This document shows positions 42,675-50,980 of a stretch of DNA of 64,000 bases, piece after piece. The position numbers and the translations under genes are program-made. The stretch spans positions 37,029 through 101,028 of the forward strand of contig JBPCMU010000047.1 in NCBI GenBank assembly GCA_051001975.1. Direction: 5' to 3'. The notes beneath the pieces are model-generated. The model worked only from the letters and a program-made list of their open reading frames with translations. It had not been told where the DNA came from and did not search any database. Position 1 is the first letter of the stretch, and each line of letters opens with the position of its first letter. Source of the stretch: DATAEG01 sp051001975. GTDB taxonomy: Bacteria > Actinomycetota > Actinomycetes > Mycobacteriales > Jatrophihabitantaceae.

Positions 42675-43202
42675 TCACCACTGTGCTGGGTGGATGAACG
42701 CCGCGGCCGGCTGGCCGAGCCATTGGGTGACGCGCATCGTGAGGTCCATGTCCGCGAAGCGAGCGGTGCGCAGGTTAGTCAGCCTGCTCGGCGTGCAGTC
42801 GAGTTCTTGTGCCAGCGCTGCCCAGGTGAGCTCGCGCTCGCGACGCTGCTCGTTGAGCGCTGTGTGCAATTCGTTCAGGTTCCACCGCAGACGGCTGTCG
42901 GCACCCGCGTCCGGCAACCGGACATCGCCGACGTCGACCACCGGACCGCTCAGGAAGTCCTCGGGCGCTCGGCCGAGCCACCGCAACATGAACAGCCCGT
43001 ATTGGCAGGAGGTTGCTCCGCGCTGTTGCAGTCTGGAGACCGCTCCACCGCAGATCGGGCGATCCGTTCGCTGTGCGTTGAGATCAGCCGACTGGTCCCA
43101 CAGCTCGTCAGCGACGTCGTACCAGCCCAGGCCGTCAGCACGTCGTTGTGCGTCCAGAGCTCCGTAGAGCGCATCGCAGTCGAATACCGGCAGCGCCCCC
43201 AT
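42675..43202 (-). CDS. Hypothetical protein with two HTH-like repeats
   Basis: 175 residues from ATG 43202. Two similar segments can be aligned by eye: residues 10-85 (LYGALDAQRRADGLGWYDVADEL ... QYGLFMLRWLGRAPEDFL) and 108-172 (LHTALNEQRRERELTWAALAQEL ... DLTMRVTQWLGQPAAAF). Each looks like an XRE-like helix-turn-helix (helix with LTWAALAQELDCTPSRLTNLR in the second). This suggests an internal duplication of a DNA-binding domain. No signal or membrane segment. Target and function unknown. Confidence 0.65.
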   Translation of the reverse strand: MGALPVFDCDALYGALDAQRRADGLGWYDVADELWDQSADLNAQRTDRPICGGAVSRLQQRGATSCQYGLFMLRWLGRAPEDFLSGPVVDVGDVRLPDAGADSRLRWNLNELHTALNEQRRERELTWAALAQELDCTPSRLTNLRTARFADMDLTMRVTQWLGQPAAAFIHPAQW

Positions 43203-43257
43203 GCGCGGATCATACGTGAGGAACTGACGCCCGGTCAGCTCGTCGCCACGGCGAGTG

Positions 43258-43464
43258 CTATGCCCCGCGCCGCCGGCCGACGAACCAGTACATCACCGAT
43301 CCCAGAGTGTTCAGCGCGCTGGCGACCCGCCAAAATACCTTGTCGCCTCGGACAAGTGTGTCCGGCCGATCGCGCAAGTCTCGCCAAGTCAGCGTCGCCG
43401 CTGACACGTGGACCACCGCGATCGCGGCCACCACCAGCGGATTCGGCTTCTGCCTCGCTGTCAT
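43258..43464 (-). CDS. Small membrane protein, PLD-nuclease N-terminal-like
   Basis: 68 residues from ATG 43464. A first hydrophobic helix (PLVVAAIAVVHVSAAT), the conserved pattern TWRDLRDRP, then a second helix ending in FWRVASALNTLGSVMYWFVGRR. This arrangement matches the short PLDc_N-type membrane proteins common in actinobacteria. Function unknown. It is 55 nt downstream of the HTH-like gene but without overlap, on the same strand. Confidence 0.65.
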   Translation of the reverse strand: MTARQKPNPLVVAAIAVVHVSAATLTWRDLRDRPDTLVRGDKVFWRVASALNTLGSVMYWFVGRRRGA

Positions 43465-43591
43465 GGTTTCTCCTTCGGCGAAAGGTCAACTATAGATACC
43501 CGCAGAGATGTCCGACCCTCTGCGAAGCAGAAGGTGCGACGCGTCGACTGAATCGGTCGATGCACGTGGACGATCAGTTGGCCAAGTGTTC

Positions 43592-44350
43592 TTACTCGAG
43601 TCTGGCGAGGTGCAAGGTCAGGTCCGCAGTCACCGTGACGCGCTCTGGCAGTACCTCGAGGATCCGATCGAACAGCTGCGCCTGAACCGACGCGGGTAGC
43701 TCCAGATAGGCCGAGACGGTCGACAGGTGGCCGACGTAGTCGTGGGCCGACATGGTGGTCCGGCGTTCGATGGTGGACTGACGCACGTCGATGAATCGGT
43801 CGGACCGAACAAGCTCGGTGCCGGGCCACTGCATGGGGCTGTCCGGCGGAGTTCCGTCTGGGGAGGGAACCCCGTCGTCTGCCAGAAACGGTGCTCTCGC
43901 GGCACGGACAGCGTTCTCGATGGCCGGTTCGGCCAGAAACATCTGTCCGCCGAAAGATGCGAACACGCCATCGGGGTTGAGCAGTGCGGCTACCCGCCAC
44001 CACCTCTGAGTTGGCTCGGTCCAGTGCAGTGCCGCGGCCGCGAAGATCAGGTCGTAGGTCGAAGTGAGCGGGAGATCCTCGAATGCACTCTGCACAGTGG
44101 CAACCGTTGCCGGCACGTGGTTGTGCAGTTCGCTGAGCATTGCTGCGTCCGGGTCGGTAGCGGTCACCGCGATGCCGCGCCGGGCGAACACGCGGGTGGC
44201 TTTGCCCGTCCCGGCGCCGACCTCTAAGGCGGTGCGGACCGGGCGACCCGCATAGGACAGCACCGCATCAACGATTGCGTCGGGGTATCCAGGACGGAAC
44301 TGCTCATAGGCCGAGGCCACCGACCCGAAGCTCAGTGCGCGTCCACCCAT
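43592..44350 (-). CDS. Class I SAM-dependent methyltransferase (Methyltransf_11 type)
   Basis: 252 residues from ATG 44350. SAM motif I is ALEVGAGTGKATRVFA, motif II ATDPDAAMLSELH, and the motif IV region LIFAAAALHWTEP; the C-terminal part (AHDYVGHLSTVSAYLELP) is an acceptor domain of the kind seen in trans-aconitate-like methyltransferases. A cytosolic enzyme acting on a small molecule, substrate unknown. A monocistronic gene between the PLDc_N-like gene and the gap before the PCD fusion. Confidence 0.9.
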   Translation of the reverse strand: MGGRALSFGSVASAYEQFRPGYPDAIVDAVLSYAGRPVRTALEVGAGTGKATRVFARRGIAVTATDPDAAMLSELHNHVPATVATVQSAFEDLPLTSTYDLIFAAAALHWTEPTQRWWRVAALLNPDGVFASFGGQMFLAEPAIENAVRAARAPFLADDGVPSPDGTPPDSPMQWPGTELVRSDRFIDVRQSTIERRTTMSAHDYVGHLSTVSAYLELPASVQAQLFDRILEVLPERVTVTADLTLHLARLE

Positions 44351-44446
44351 GCGTTGATGGTGACATCGCAACCGCGACCGGTGCATCCGAGTTCTCGGCG
44401 ACACCGCGCATCGTCGAGCATCGGAAAGGCTTGGAAGGTCGAGGGT

Positions 44447-44587
44447 TCAGCCGGTGATTGGCTTGACGCGGGTGGAGAGCGGGTCGAGGCGATTGGCGAG
44501 GCGCTCGCGGCGCTGAGCCGACGCGCGTAGGAACGTCGCGAAGTGGCGGCGGATGCGGCACTCGCCGGCCGCAGTCGACGTGACCAT
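44447..44587 (-). CDS. Possible small basic ORF, 46 aa
   Basis: ATG 44587 to TGA 44447. The peptide is strongly basic and helical (RRHFATFLRASAQRRERLANRLDP). No ribosome binding site is convincing and no family is recognised; it could be the tail of an eroded gene. It is the only plausible content of the roughly 350-nt gap between the methyltransferase and the PCD fusion. Confidence 0.3.
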   Translation of the reverse strand: MVTSTAAGECRIRRHFATFLRASAQRRERLANRLDPLSTRVKPITG

Positions 44588-44700
44588 TTGCTATCCGACG
44601 CGGGACCTCTGAGAACTCGCCGACCGGGGCCGCCAGATCCACGCCTGCTCTGCCGAGGATCCCCCGGTTCCCTGTCGGTGTTGTGTGTCAGAGTGCGGGC

Positions 44701-45354
44701 ATGGAGAAGCTGAGCACGCAGGACATTGGCGACGCGGGTCTGGACGACTGGCGCAAGCTCGCCCAAGCGCTGCATGCGCGGTACCGAATCGCGGACTTCA
44801 ATGCCGGCGCGGCATTCATCGGTGCCATCGCGGAAGCGGCGGAGGCGGCCGACCATCACCCTGACCTGAAGATGTCCTACGGCATCGTCGACATCTCGCT
44901 GTGTACCCACGAGGACGGGCTGTGGGTCACCGCGAAGGACATCGATCTGGCCCGTGCCATCAGCGCGATCGCGAAGCAGCAGGGTCTCGACTCCGAGCCC
45001 ACCGCCGTAACCCAACTCGAGCTGGCTCTGGACACCGCCAACGAGGCCAGCGTGGCACCGTTCTGGTCGGTCCTGCTCACCGGCAGCGCCGACAACAAGA
45101 TTTACGACTCGGTCTTCGACCCCACCAGTCGCGTTCCGGGGCTGTGGTTCCAGGGCACCGATGAGCACGAGACTCCGCGTCAACGTTGGCACTTCGATCT
45201 GTGGCTCGCCCCCGAAGTCGCCCAAGAGCGGATCGCCGCGGCCGTGGCGGTCGGCGGTTCGGTGTTCGACGACTCCGAAGCGCCGTCCTACACGGTGCTG
45301 GCCGATCCCGACGGGAACAAGGTTTGTGTCGCGACCTCAGTCAACCGCGGCTGA
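44701..45354 (+). CDS. Pterin-4a-carbinolamine dehydratase fused to a VOC (glyoxalase-like) domain
   Basis: 217 residues from ATG 44701. Residues 1-95 are a PCD domain with its signature (AADHHPDLKMSYGIVDISL, THEDGLWVTAKDIDLARAI). Residues 105-217 are a VOC domain (FWSVLLTGSADN, GLWFQGTDEH, RQRWHFDLWLAPE, VFDDSEAPSYTVLADPDGNKVCV in parts). PCD dehydrates 4a-hydroxytetrahydrobiopterin; VOC domains bind metal-activated substrates. The fusion recurs in actinobacteria, but its joint function is not established. Confidence 0.88.
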   Translation: MEKLSTQDIGDAGLDDWRKLAQALHARYRIADFNAGAAFIGAIAEAAEAADHHPDLKMSYGIVDISLCTHEDGLWVTAKDIDLARAISAIAKQQGLDSEPTAVTQLELALDTANEASVAPFWSVLLTGSADNKIYDSVFDPTSRVPGLWFQGTDEHETPRQRWHFDLWLAPEVAQERIAAAVAVGGSVFDDSEAPSYTVLADPDGNKVCVATSVNRG

Positions 45355-45381
45355 TCGTTAGGGGAGCCATTTTATCCATGC

Positions 45382-45554
45382 GTGCCCGATGATCGGGACG
45401 GTGCGGCAGACGCACGCGCCAAGGAGTTGCGGGACGCGGGTCGGCGGACCGGGCTGAGTACATCCGCAACAAGCGCGGTGCCTGGGAAAGATGGGGGATG
45501 CGCCTCTCGGACAAGATTCGTCGGCGCGATCCTGACGAGCTCTGGCCCTGGTAA
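45382..45554 (+). pseudogene. Short frameshifted gene, unknown
   Basis: GTG 45382 opens DDRDGAADARAKELRDAGRR. One indel near 45447 shifts to the ending AEYIRNKRGAWERWGMRL, then RRRDPDELWPW before TAA at 45552. The two parts together resemble one small charged protein rather than chance ORFs. No family recognised. Confidence 0.35.
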
Positions 45555-45575
45555 AGAGCATCGAGTGGCGACCAG

Positions 45576-46424
45576 CTACAGGTCAGCGGACGAGGCTACG
45601 AACTCGCCGATGATGCGAGCCAGCTCGCTCGGCTGGTCCAGTGGGATCAACGTGTAGCTGTCGGCCACCTCCATCAGGCGCGAGTGGGGGAGTAGCTCGG
45701 CCAGGCGGCGGCCGTGCTCGAGTGGCATCACCCGATCCTCGGTTGCCCAGACCACCAGGGCAGGGCGGTCGAACGCGGGCAACGACTCGGCAGCGGTGAG
45801 CAGCAGGTGACGATCGGCGAAGGCTGCCCGCAGGATGCGCACGGCGTCGCGGCGAATGTCGTTGCGCATGATGACCGGCCGCATCCAGCGTGCGGTGACC
45901 GCATCGCCGCGGCGGGTCAACCAACCGAACGCGATCGGCAGCCGACGGACCGGCTTCAGTCGCATCTGTTGCATGAACAGCCCGAACAGCCGCGGCGAGA
46001 GCTTGCCGCTGAGCGCCAGCGTCTTGCCGGTCAGGCCGGGCGGCAAGTTGTCGAACGCGTCGCACGATGCGAGCACGACCCTGCCCACCCGGGCGTTGCC
46101 CGTGGCCATGACGAGCTGGACGAGCGCGCCGCCGGTGTCACTGCCGACGAGGGTGATGCCGTGCAGGTCGAGGCGGTCGAGGAACTCACCGACCAGCCGG
46201 GCGATGCCGGTCAGGGAGAGATCAGCGTCGGGGTGCATCGGATGTTGATGCGCGCCGAGCGGCAGGGTCGGCGCCACGCAACGATGTCCGGCGGCGAGCT
46301 CAGCGATCGATCCGGCCCACAGCGAGGCGTCCATCATCAGCCCGTGCAACAGCACCAGCACCGGCCCGGTGCCGCCGGTGTCCTCGTACTCGATGGTGCC
46401 TGAGGACAGCTCGATCTCGTTCAT
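45576..46424 (-). CDS. Alpha/beta hydrolase with Asp in the nucleophile position
   Basis: 282 residues. Oxyanion region LVLLHGLMMDASLW; nucleophile elbow LVGSDTGGALVQL with Asp instead of Ser, as in haloalkane dehalogenases and epoxide hydrolases. The cap is helical; the acid residue is likely in VVWATEDRVMPLEHG. The expected catalytic His near the C-terminus is replaced (VADSYTLIPLDQP), so either another His is used or catalysis is impaired. No dehalogenase halide-binding Trp pair is evident. It lies 18 nt downstream of a second alpha/beta hydrolase on the same strand, probably one operon. Confidence 0.85.
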   Translation of the reverse strand: MNEIELSSGTIEYEDTGGTGPVLVLLHGLMMDASLWAGSIAELAAGHRCVAPTLPLGAHQHPMHPDADLSLTGIARLVGEFLDRLDLHGITLVGSDTGGALVQLVMATGNARVGRVVLASCDAFDNLPPGLTGKTLALSGKLSPRLFGLFMQQMRLKPVRRLPIAFGWLTRRGDAVTARWMRPVIMRNDIRRDAVRILRAAFADRHLLLTAAESLPAFDRPALVVWATEDRVMPLEHGRRLAELLPHSRLMEVADSYTLIPLDQPSELARIIGEFVASSADL

Positions 46425-46442
46425 GCCCGCCCGCCCGCCCGC

Positions 46443-47381
46443 CTACTTCGCTGACTTCGCGGCCGCAATGTGATCGGTCCGCGCCGGTTCGAGCAGATGC
46501 CGCCGTAGGAAGGAAAGCTCCGCGTCAACGGTCTGCTCGTGTACGTCGAGGAACGGCGCGTAGTGCCCGCCGGGTAGACGGACCACTTCGCCGAGCGGGG
46601 CGCGTTGCGCCGCCGCGGCGGCCGGCTCCGGCAGGGCGGACTGGTCCTGGTCGCAGACCACGACGAGCAGCGGGCAGCGCACCCGAGCCGCGCGGCGGGC
46701 CGGTCGGTAGAACCCGGCCCGCAGCGCCCAGCGAGCCGCGACGGTTTGGTCCCAGCCGGCGTACCTCCCTTCGGGGTCGAGCGCGCGAGTGCCGTCCATC
46801 GCGTCCGGCGTGGTGAGCGTGGCCACGTCGCCGCGCACGCCGGCGGTCGGGATGAGCGATGGCCGGCGGCCGACGAGTGCGCCGAGTCCGTCCAGCGATG
46901 CCCGGGTTGTGAGACGCAGCAACGCTGACGGCGTCATATGCCGCAGCGCGTTCGGCGCTGCAGCCCGCCCGTCGACCAGCGGTGTCTGCGCGACCACCGC
47001 GGCGACGTCGGGGTTGTCGGCGGCAACCCGCAGCGCATGGCCGCCGGCGAGGGAGAACCCCCAGAGCGCGATCCGGACCCGATCGACGTCCGGTAGACCG
47101 GCGACGAATCCGATCGCGGCCTGCCAGTCGGCCAGTTGCTCGCGGATGCTGATCACCTGTCGCGGTCGGCCGCCACTCTCACCGAACCGCCGGTAGTCGA
47201 AGGCCACGACAGAGAACCCGGCATCGTGGAATCGCGTTGCGAAGCGGTCGGTGCCCGGCTCCTTCGTCACCGCCGCGCCGCCGGCCATGATCACGCAGCC
47301 GCCGTTCGTGCCCGGGTAGTGCCACGCGACGCACTCGGTGGCCCCGCTGCTGAATCGAACCTTCTTGCGCCGCACGGACAT
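46443..47381 (-). CDS. Alpha/beta hydrolase (dienelactone hydrolase/acyltransferase-like)
   Basis: 312 residues from ATG 47381. FDYRRFGESGGRPRQ follows strand 4, nucleophile Ser in LWGFSLAGGHALRV, an acid Asp in VVVCDQDQSALPEPA and His in LPGGHYAPFLDVHEQ complete the triad. The insert between strands 6 and 7 is long. A serine hydrolase of ester or thioester substrates. A 20-nt inverted repeat upstream (47426-47445) probably binds the TetR protein encoded at 47487-48125, which precedes it on the same strand. It forms an operon with the second hydrolase. Confidence 0.88.
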   Translation of the reverse strand: MSVRRKKVRFSSGATECVAWHYPGTNGGCVIMAGGAAVTKEPGTDRFATRFHDAGFSVVAFDYRRFGESGGRPRQVISIREQLADWQAAIGFVAGLPDVDRVRIALWGFSLAGGHALRVAADNPDVAAVVAQTPLVDGRAAAPNALRHMTPSALLRLTTRASLDGLGALVGRRPSLIPTAGVRGDVATLTTPDAMDGTRALDPEGRYAGWDQTVAARWALRAGFYRPARRAARVRCPLLVVVCDQDQSALPEPAAAAAQRAPLGEVVRLPGGHYAPFLDVHEQTVDAELSFLRRHLLEPARTDHIAAAKSAK

Positions 47382-47425
47382 CCGTAGCCCCACCTCTGGG
47401 TCGACCGATCACCCCATGAGCTTAG

Positions 47426-47445
47426 AGTGAACCACGCGGCTCACT
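47426..47445. promoter_or_regulatory. Inverted repeat upstream of the hydrolase operon, TetR operator candidate
   Basis: AGTGAACC-ACGC-GGCTCACT: arms match at 7 of 8 positions (8-4-8). The site lies 45 nt upstream of the hydrolase ATG, next to an AT-rich stretch (TTTATT) that could be a promoter element on the minus strand. Confidence 0.6.
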
Positions 47446-47486
47446 TTATTGTCCATCCGGGTCCGGCCGACCACGAGAGGCGGTGG

Positions 47487-48125
47487 CTAGGTGGTGTCGG
47501 CTTCTTCCCGGTTCAGCGCGCGATCCAGGGCGTCGAACCCAGCACTTACGCCGGCCGAGTCGGCGCTGGTCCGCCAATCCACGAGGAACCCGCGCAGCGT
47601 GCCCAGAATCATCTCGGCGACCTCGAACTTCCGCTGTTCCGACCATTCGGCCGGGCAGAGGGATTGCAGGGACGGCAGATACTGCTTCGATGCCTCTCGG
47701 CCCAGTTCGGCATGGCGGTCCGGGTCGTACATCGCCAGACCGATGGCCTGGTCGAGGACGCGCGCCTCGTCGCCGATGAGGATCGGCCATATGGAGCGCA
47801 CCCGGGCTGCTAGCGAACGCCCGGCCGGTCCGCGGGTGGCCGCAGTGACGGCCCGTCCGGTGCGCCGTTCGCGCAGCTTGAAGACGGCCTGCCGAAGCAG
47901 GTCGTCGACGCCGTCGAAGTGGTACAGCAGCACCTTGTGCGTGGTGCCGGCCGCGCGCGCCGCGCGCCGCAATGAGAAGTCCACCATGCCGTTGACGGCG
48001 AGGTCGTCGGTAACGCGCTCCAACAGATCCTGCCGGCGCGCTTCGCCCCGTTTCGACCGGGTCGAGCGCCGGTAGCCGGGCTGCGATTCGCTCGGCGCGG
48101 AGTCGTCCTGATCGGCGGTAGTCAC
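47487..48125 (-). CDS. TetR-family regulator
   Basis: 212 residues from GTG 48125. HTH: RRQDLLERVTDDLAVNGMVDFSLRRAARAAGTTHKVLLYHFDG in pieces, near residues 30-75. The C-terminal domain (LDQAIGLAMYDPDRH, MILGTLRGFLVDW) is a typical ligand domain. It is upstream of the hydrolase operon on the same strand, with an inverted repeat between, and it is divergent from the metallo-hydrolase at 48320. The likely target is the hydrolase operon. Confidence 0.9.
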   Translation of the reverse strand: MTTADQDDSAPSESQPGYRRSTRSKRGEARRQDLLERVTDDLAVNGMVDFSLRRAARAAGTTHKVLLYHFDGVDDLLRQAVFKLRERRTGRAVTAATRGPAGRSLAARVRSIWPILIGDEARVLDQAIGLAMYDPDRHAELGREASKQYLPSLQSLCPAEWSEQRKFEVAEMILGTLRGFLVDWRTSADSAGVSAGFDALDRALNREEADTT

Positions 48126-48319
48126 ACTCAGACGTCCTCACTCAGTCGGTGCACGACGCGACCGATGGTGCCACCATCCGGGCCAACTGCGTGCACCTGC
48201 CGCCGCGAGCCGCAGCATCGAGCTGCATCACCGAGCGTTCTGTCAGACCCAGCCCGGGTGCCGCAGTATCGTCCATCGGCAGGTGCTCGAGCGTGCGCTC
48301 CGTACCGGGATGGAGCGAC

Positions 48320-49351
48320 GTGACGCGCGGCAAAGAGGATCGCAACGCTTGGCTCGAGCCCGGCGCGTTCGAAGTGGCTGCTGGCGTGCACCGAATCCCG
48401 CTGCCCTTGCCGAACGACGGGCTGCGGGCGGTCAACGTGTACGCGCTGCGCGATGCAGACGGGCTCGTGCTCATCGATTCCGGTTGGGCGCTGGACGAGT
48501 CGCGACAGCAGTTGGAGACGTCCCTCGGCCTGATCGGCTTCGACCTAGGCAGCATCACCCGGTTCCTCGTCACACACGTGCATCGCGACCACTACACGCA
48601 AGCGGTGGTATTGCGGAAACTGTTCGGAGCCCGGGTGGCGCTCGGGATCGATGAGCGAGACACCCTCGAGTATGCGCAGCGCGTCCCATGGACGCTGTCG
48701 CCGGTACAGATCGAACGCCTCCAGGCGGCCGGTGCGGCTCACATCGCGCAGCAGATCGCAGCCGTGGCCCGCGACCCGGATCCGAGCCGGGCGGAGCAGT
48801 GGGCGATGCCGGACGAGTGGCTGCGCGGTGGCGACCGGATCCAGGTGGGGGAGCGGACCCTCGAGGCGGTGGCCACGCCAGGGCACACCCGTGGCCATCT
48901 CGTCTTCCACGACCGGCAGAACGCTCTTCTCTTCGCCGGCGATCACGTGTTGCCGACGATCACCCCGTCGCTCGGGTTGGAGCCGGTGCCGAGCCAATCC
49001 CCGCTGAGCGCCTATCTGAGTTCGCTTGACGTCGTTGCGGCTCTGGCCGACAGCATGTTGCTTCCGGCGCACGGGCCAGTCCGCCCGAGCACCGCCGGGC
49101 GGGTGGTCGAGCTACAGGATCACCATCGACGCAGGCTGGATGAGATGCTGTCCGTCACCGCGGCAGAGCCATCCACCGCGATGCAGGTTGCCCAGCGGGT
49201 GGGGTGGACACGGCGCAATCACGCGTTCGCTGACCTGGACCTGTTCAACCAAATGCTTGCCGTCACCGAGACACTGGCCCACCTGGACGTTCTCGTGGAC
49301 CGTGGCCTGACATCGTTGAAGACTGAGCAGGGGATCCACCTGTACGGCTGA
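48320..49351 (+). CDS. Metallo-beta-lactamase-fold hydrolase
   Basis: 343 residues from GTG 48320. Metal motif HxHxDH in VTHVHRDHYTQ, Asp/His ligands in TPGHTRGHLVFH and FAGDHVLPTI, and the last His in LLPAHGPV: a complete two-zinc site. The C-terminal 80 residues form a winged-helix-like tail (MQVAQRVGWTRRN, LAHLDVLVDRGL) seen in the LACTB2-like subgroup (MBL fold with winged helix). Substrates are likely thioesters or phosphodiesters; no further specificity can be read. It is divergent from the TetR gene. Confidence 0.9.
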   Translation: MTRGKEDRNAWLEPGAFEVAAGVHRIPLPLPNDGLRAVNVYALRDADGLVLIDSGWALDESRQQLETSLGLIGFDLGSITRFLVTHVHRDHYTQAVVLRKLFGARVALGIDERDTLEYAQRVPWTLSPVQIERLQAAGAAHIAQQIAAVARDPDPSRAEQWAMPDEWLRGGDRIQVGERTLEAVATPGHTRGHLVFHDRQNALLFAGDHVLPTITPSLGLEPVPSQSPLSAYLSSLDVVAALADSMLLPAHGPVRPSTAGRVVELQDHHRRRLDEMLSVTAAEPSTAMQVAQRVGWTRRNHAFADLDLFNQMLAVTETLAHLDVLVDRGLTSLKTEQGIHLYG

Positions 49352-49449
49352 ATTCCGTCTGTCGAATGGTGTCTTGGCCCGCGGTGACGTACCGTTCCCG
49401 GCAACTTCCGCGCGGGTATGCGCATTTTCCTCATCAAGGGCCCAAGACA

Positions 49450-50270
49450 TTGACTGCACGACGCTCATTCCTGCCCGGCCTCAGCGTTGTGCGCTCGCTG
49501 TTTGCCGGCCTGGTGATGACGGCTCTTGTCGGCGGTATCGCACTGGCCGGATCGGCCGAGGCCGCGACTTATGGCCGACCCGTCGGGACGGTACAGAAGC
49601 TGACCGCCAACTCGGCAAAGCGCACCGCCACGATTAGCGGGTGGGCGTATGAACCGGCTGCGACGACGGCGCGGGTGACGATTACCGTCACAGTCGATCG
49701 GCGGCCTGCCAAGACCGCCACCACCGGTTACTACCGGCCAGATGTGGCGGCAGCGCAGCACATCGCCGGCACACACGCCGGCTTCTCGATCGCACTGACC
49801 AACCTTTCCTACGCCCGGCACGTGGTGTGCACCTACGCGAACATCAGGGCCGGCACGAAGACGCTCACCAGAAAGCTCGGCGTGTGCCGCGCCGTGACGA
49901 TCGTGCGGCCGTTGACCAAGAACCAGCTCATCGCCGCCTACGCAAAGAAGTTCGTAGGCCACTATCGCTACGCCACCGGAGGGAACACTCCGCGCAAGGG
50001 GTTCGACTGCTCGGGGCTGACCCAGTACATCTACGCGCACTACGGCATCAACCTGGCGCACTACGCGCCCGACCAGGCGCGCGCCTTGCGTCACACGAAG
50101 CACCCGCAGGCCGGCGACCTGTGTTCTTTATCTCTGGTGGGCGCGTCTACCACGTTGGGGTGTACGAGGGCCACGGGATGATGGTCGCCGCGGCTACCAC
50201 TGCGCAGGGCATTCGCTATCAGACGGTGTGGAGCCGGTCGGTCTGGTACGGCACTCGCACGCACGCCTGA
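49450..50270 (+). pseudogene. Secreted NlpC/P60 cell-wall peptidase, one frameshift
   Basis: From a TTG at 49450 the product has a signal peptide (basic start, FAGLVMTALVGGIALAGSAEA), a middle domain of about 110 residues with two Cys, then an NlpC/P60 domain: catalytic Cys in KGFDCSGLTQYIY, and His in GRVYHVGVYEGHG. Between them one base is missing near 50122 (AGDL then VFFISGG in the next frame). With that G restored, the protein would be about 273 residues. It cuts D-gamma-glutamyl-meso-diaminopimelic bonds in peptidoglycan. A single indel may be an error. Confidence 0.8.
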
Positions 50271-50286
50271 AGCCGGGCCGCGGCTG

Positions 50287-50870
50287 CTAACTCCGCGGCG
50301 TCTGGCTGACGACCAACCGCTGTTCGACGATCGTCAGCTCGTGGCTCGCAACGAGCTCTGCCAGCGTGAGATGCGACTGCTCACGCGGCACTTCGGTATG
50401 GGTGACCAGCTGACCCAGCCCGAGGATCGGCTCGATTCCGGCGGTGATGCCGTCGTTGTCCGCGCTCAGCTCGCCGATCAGTGCTAGCACCCCGCCGCGT
50501 ACGTCGTGCACGACGGTTACCTTTGTCGGCCGGGTCGTCATCGGCCCGGAGCCATCAACAAGCGTGGTGCGAACGAGACGAAGCTCGAACCCGGGTTGCG
50601 CCAATCGGTGTACCAGTCGTACTCGATCTCTTCGGGCCTGGCGGAAGCCGGGCGGTGACCACCCTCGGCAACCAGTTCGACCGCTCGCTCGGCAGCTGGC
50701 CGGTCGACGCGGACATCCGACAGATCGGGTGCGCCGCTCATCGCGAACCACCGATCGGGGTCGAACAGTGACCTGCCCTCAGCGTCCACCAGCCAGTGCC
50801 GGAATCGCACTTGAGCGCCGGGAGCCAACTGCACCGACTGAAAGGTGAACAGCTCTACTGAAACCTGCAT
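50287..50870 (-). pseudogene. Hypothetical protein, one frameshift
   Basis: The frame from ATG 50870 opens MQVSVELFTFQSVQLAPGA, FRHWLVDAEGRSLFDPDRW and EEIEYDWYTDWRNPGSSFV, with protein-like composition, and terminates near 50540. An overlapping frame continues with VRTTLVDGSGPMTTRP, TKVTVVHDVRGGVLALIGEL and a helix to TGA 50287. I read this as one protein of about 190 residues with an indel near 50575, but two overlapping genes are possible. Predicted beta-rich; no family recognised; no signal peptide. Confidence 0.45.
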
Positions 50871-50980
50871 GGCGACCTCACCCCCGGCCCGGCACGGCGG
50901 ACCCTCGATACGGATTATGGCCGGGCACCGAGTTGCGGTCGAGGGAATCGGTCGTCAGTACGCGGAGCTACCGTGGCGGG

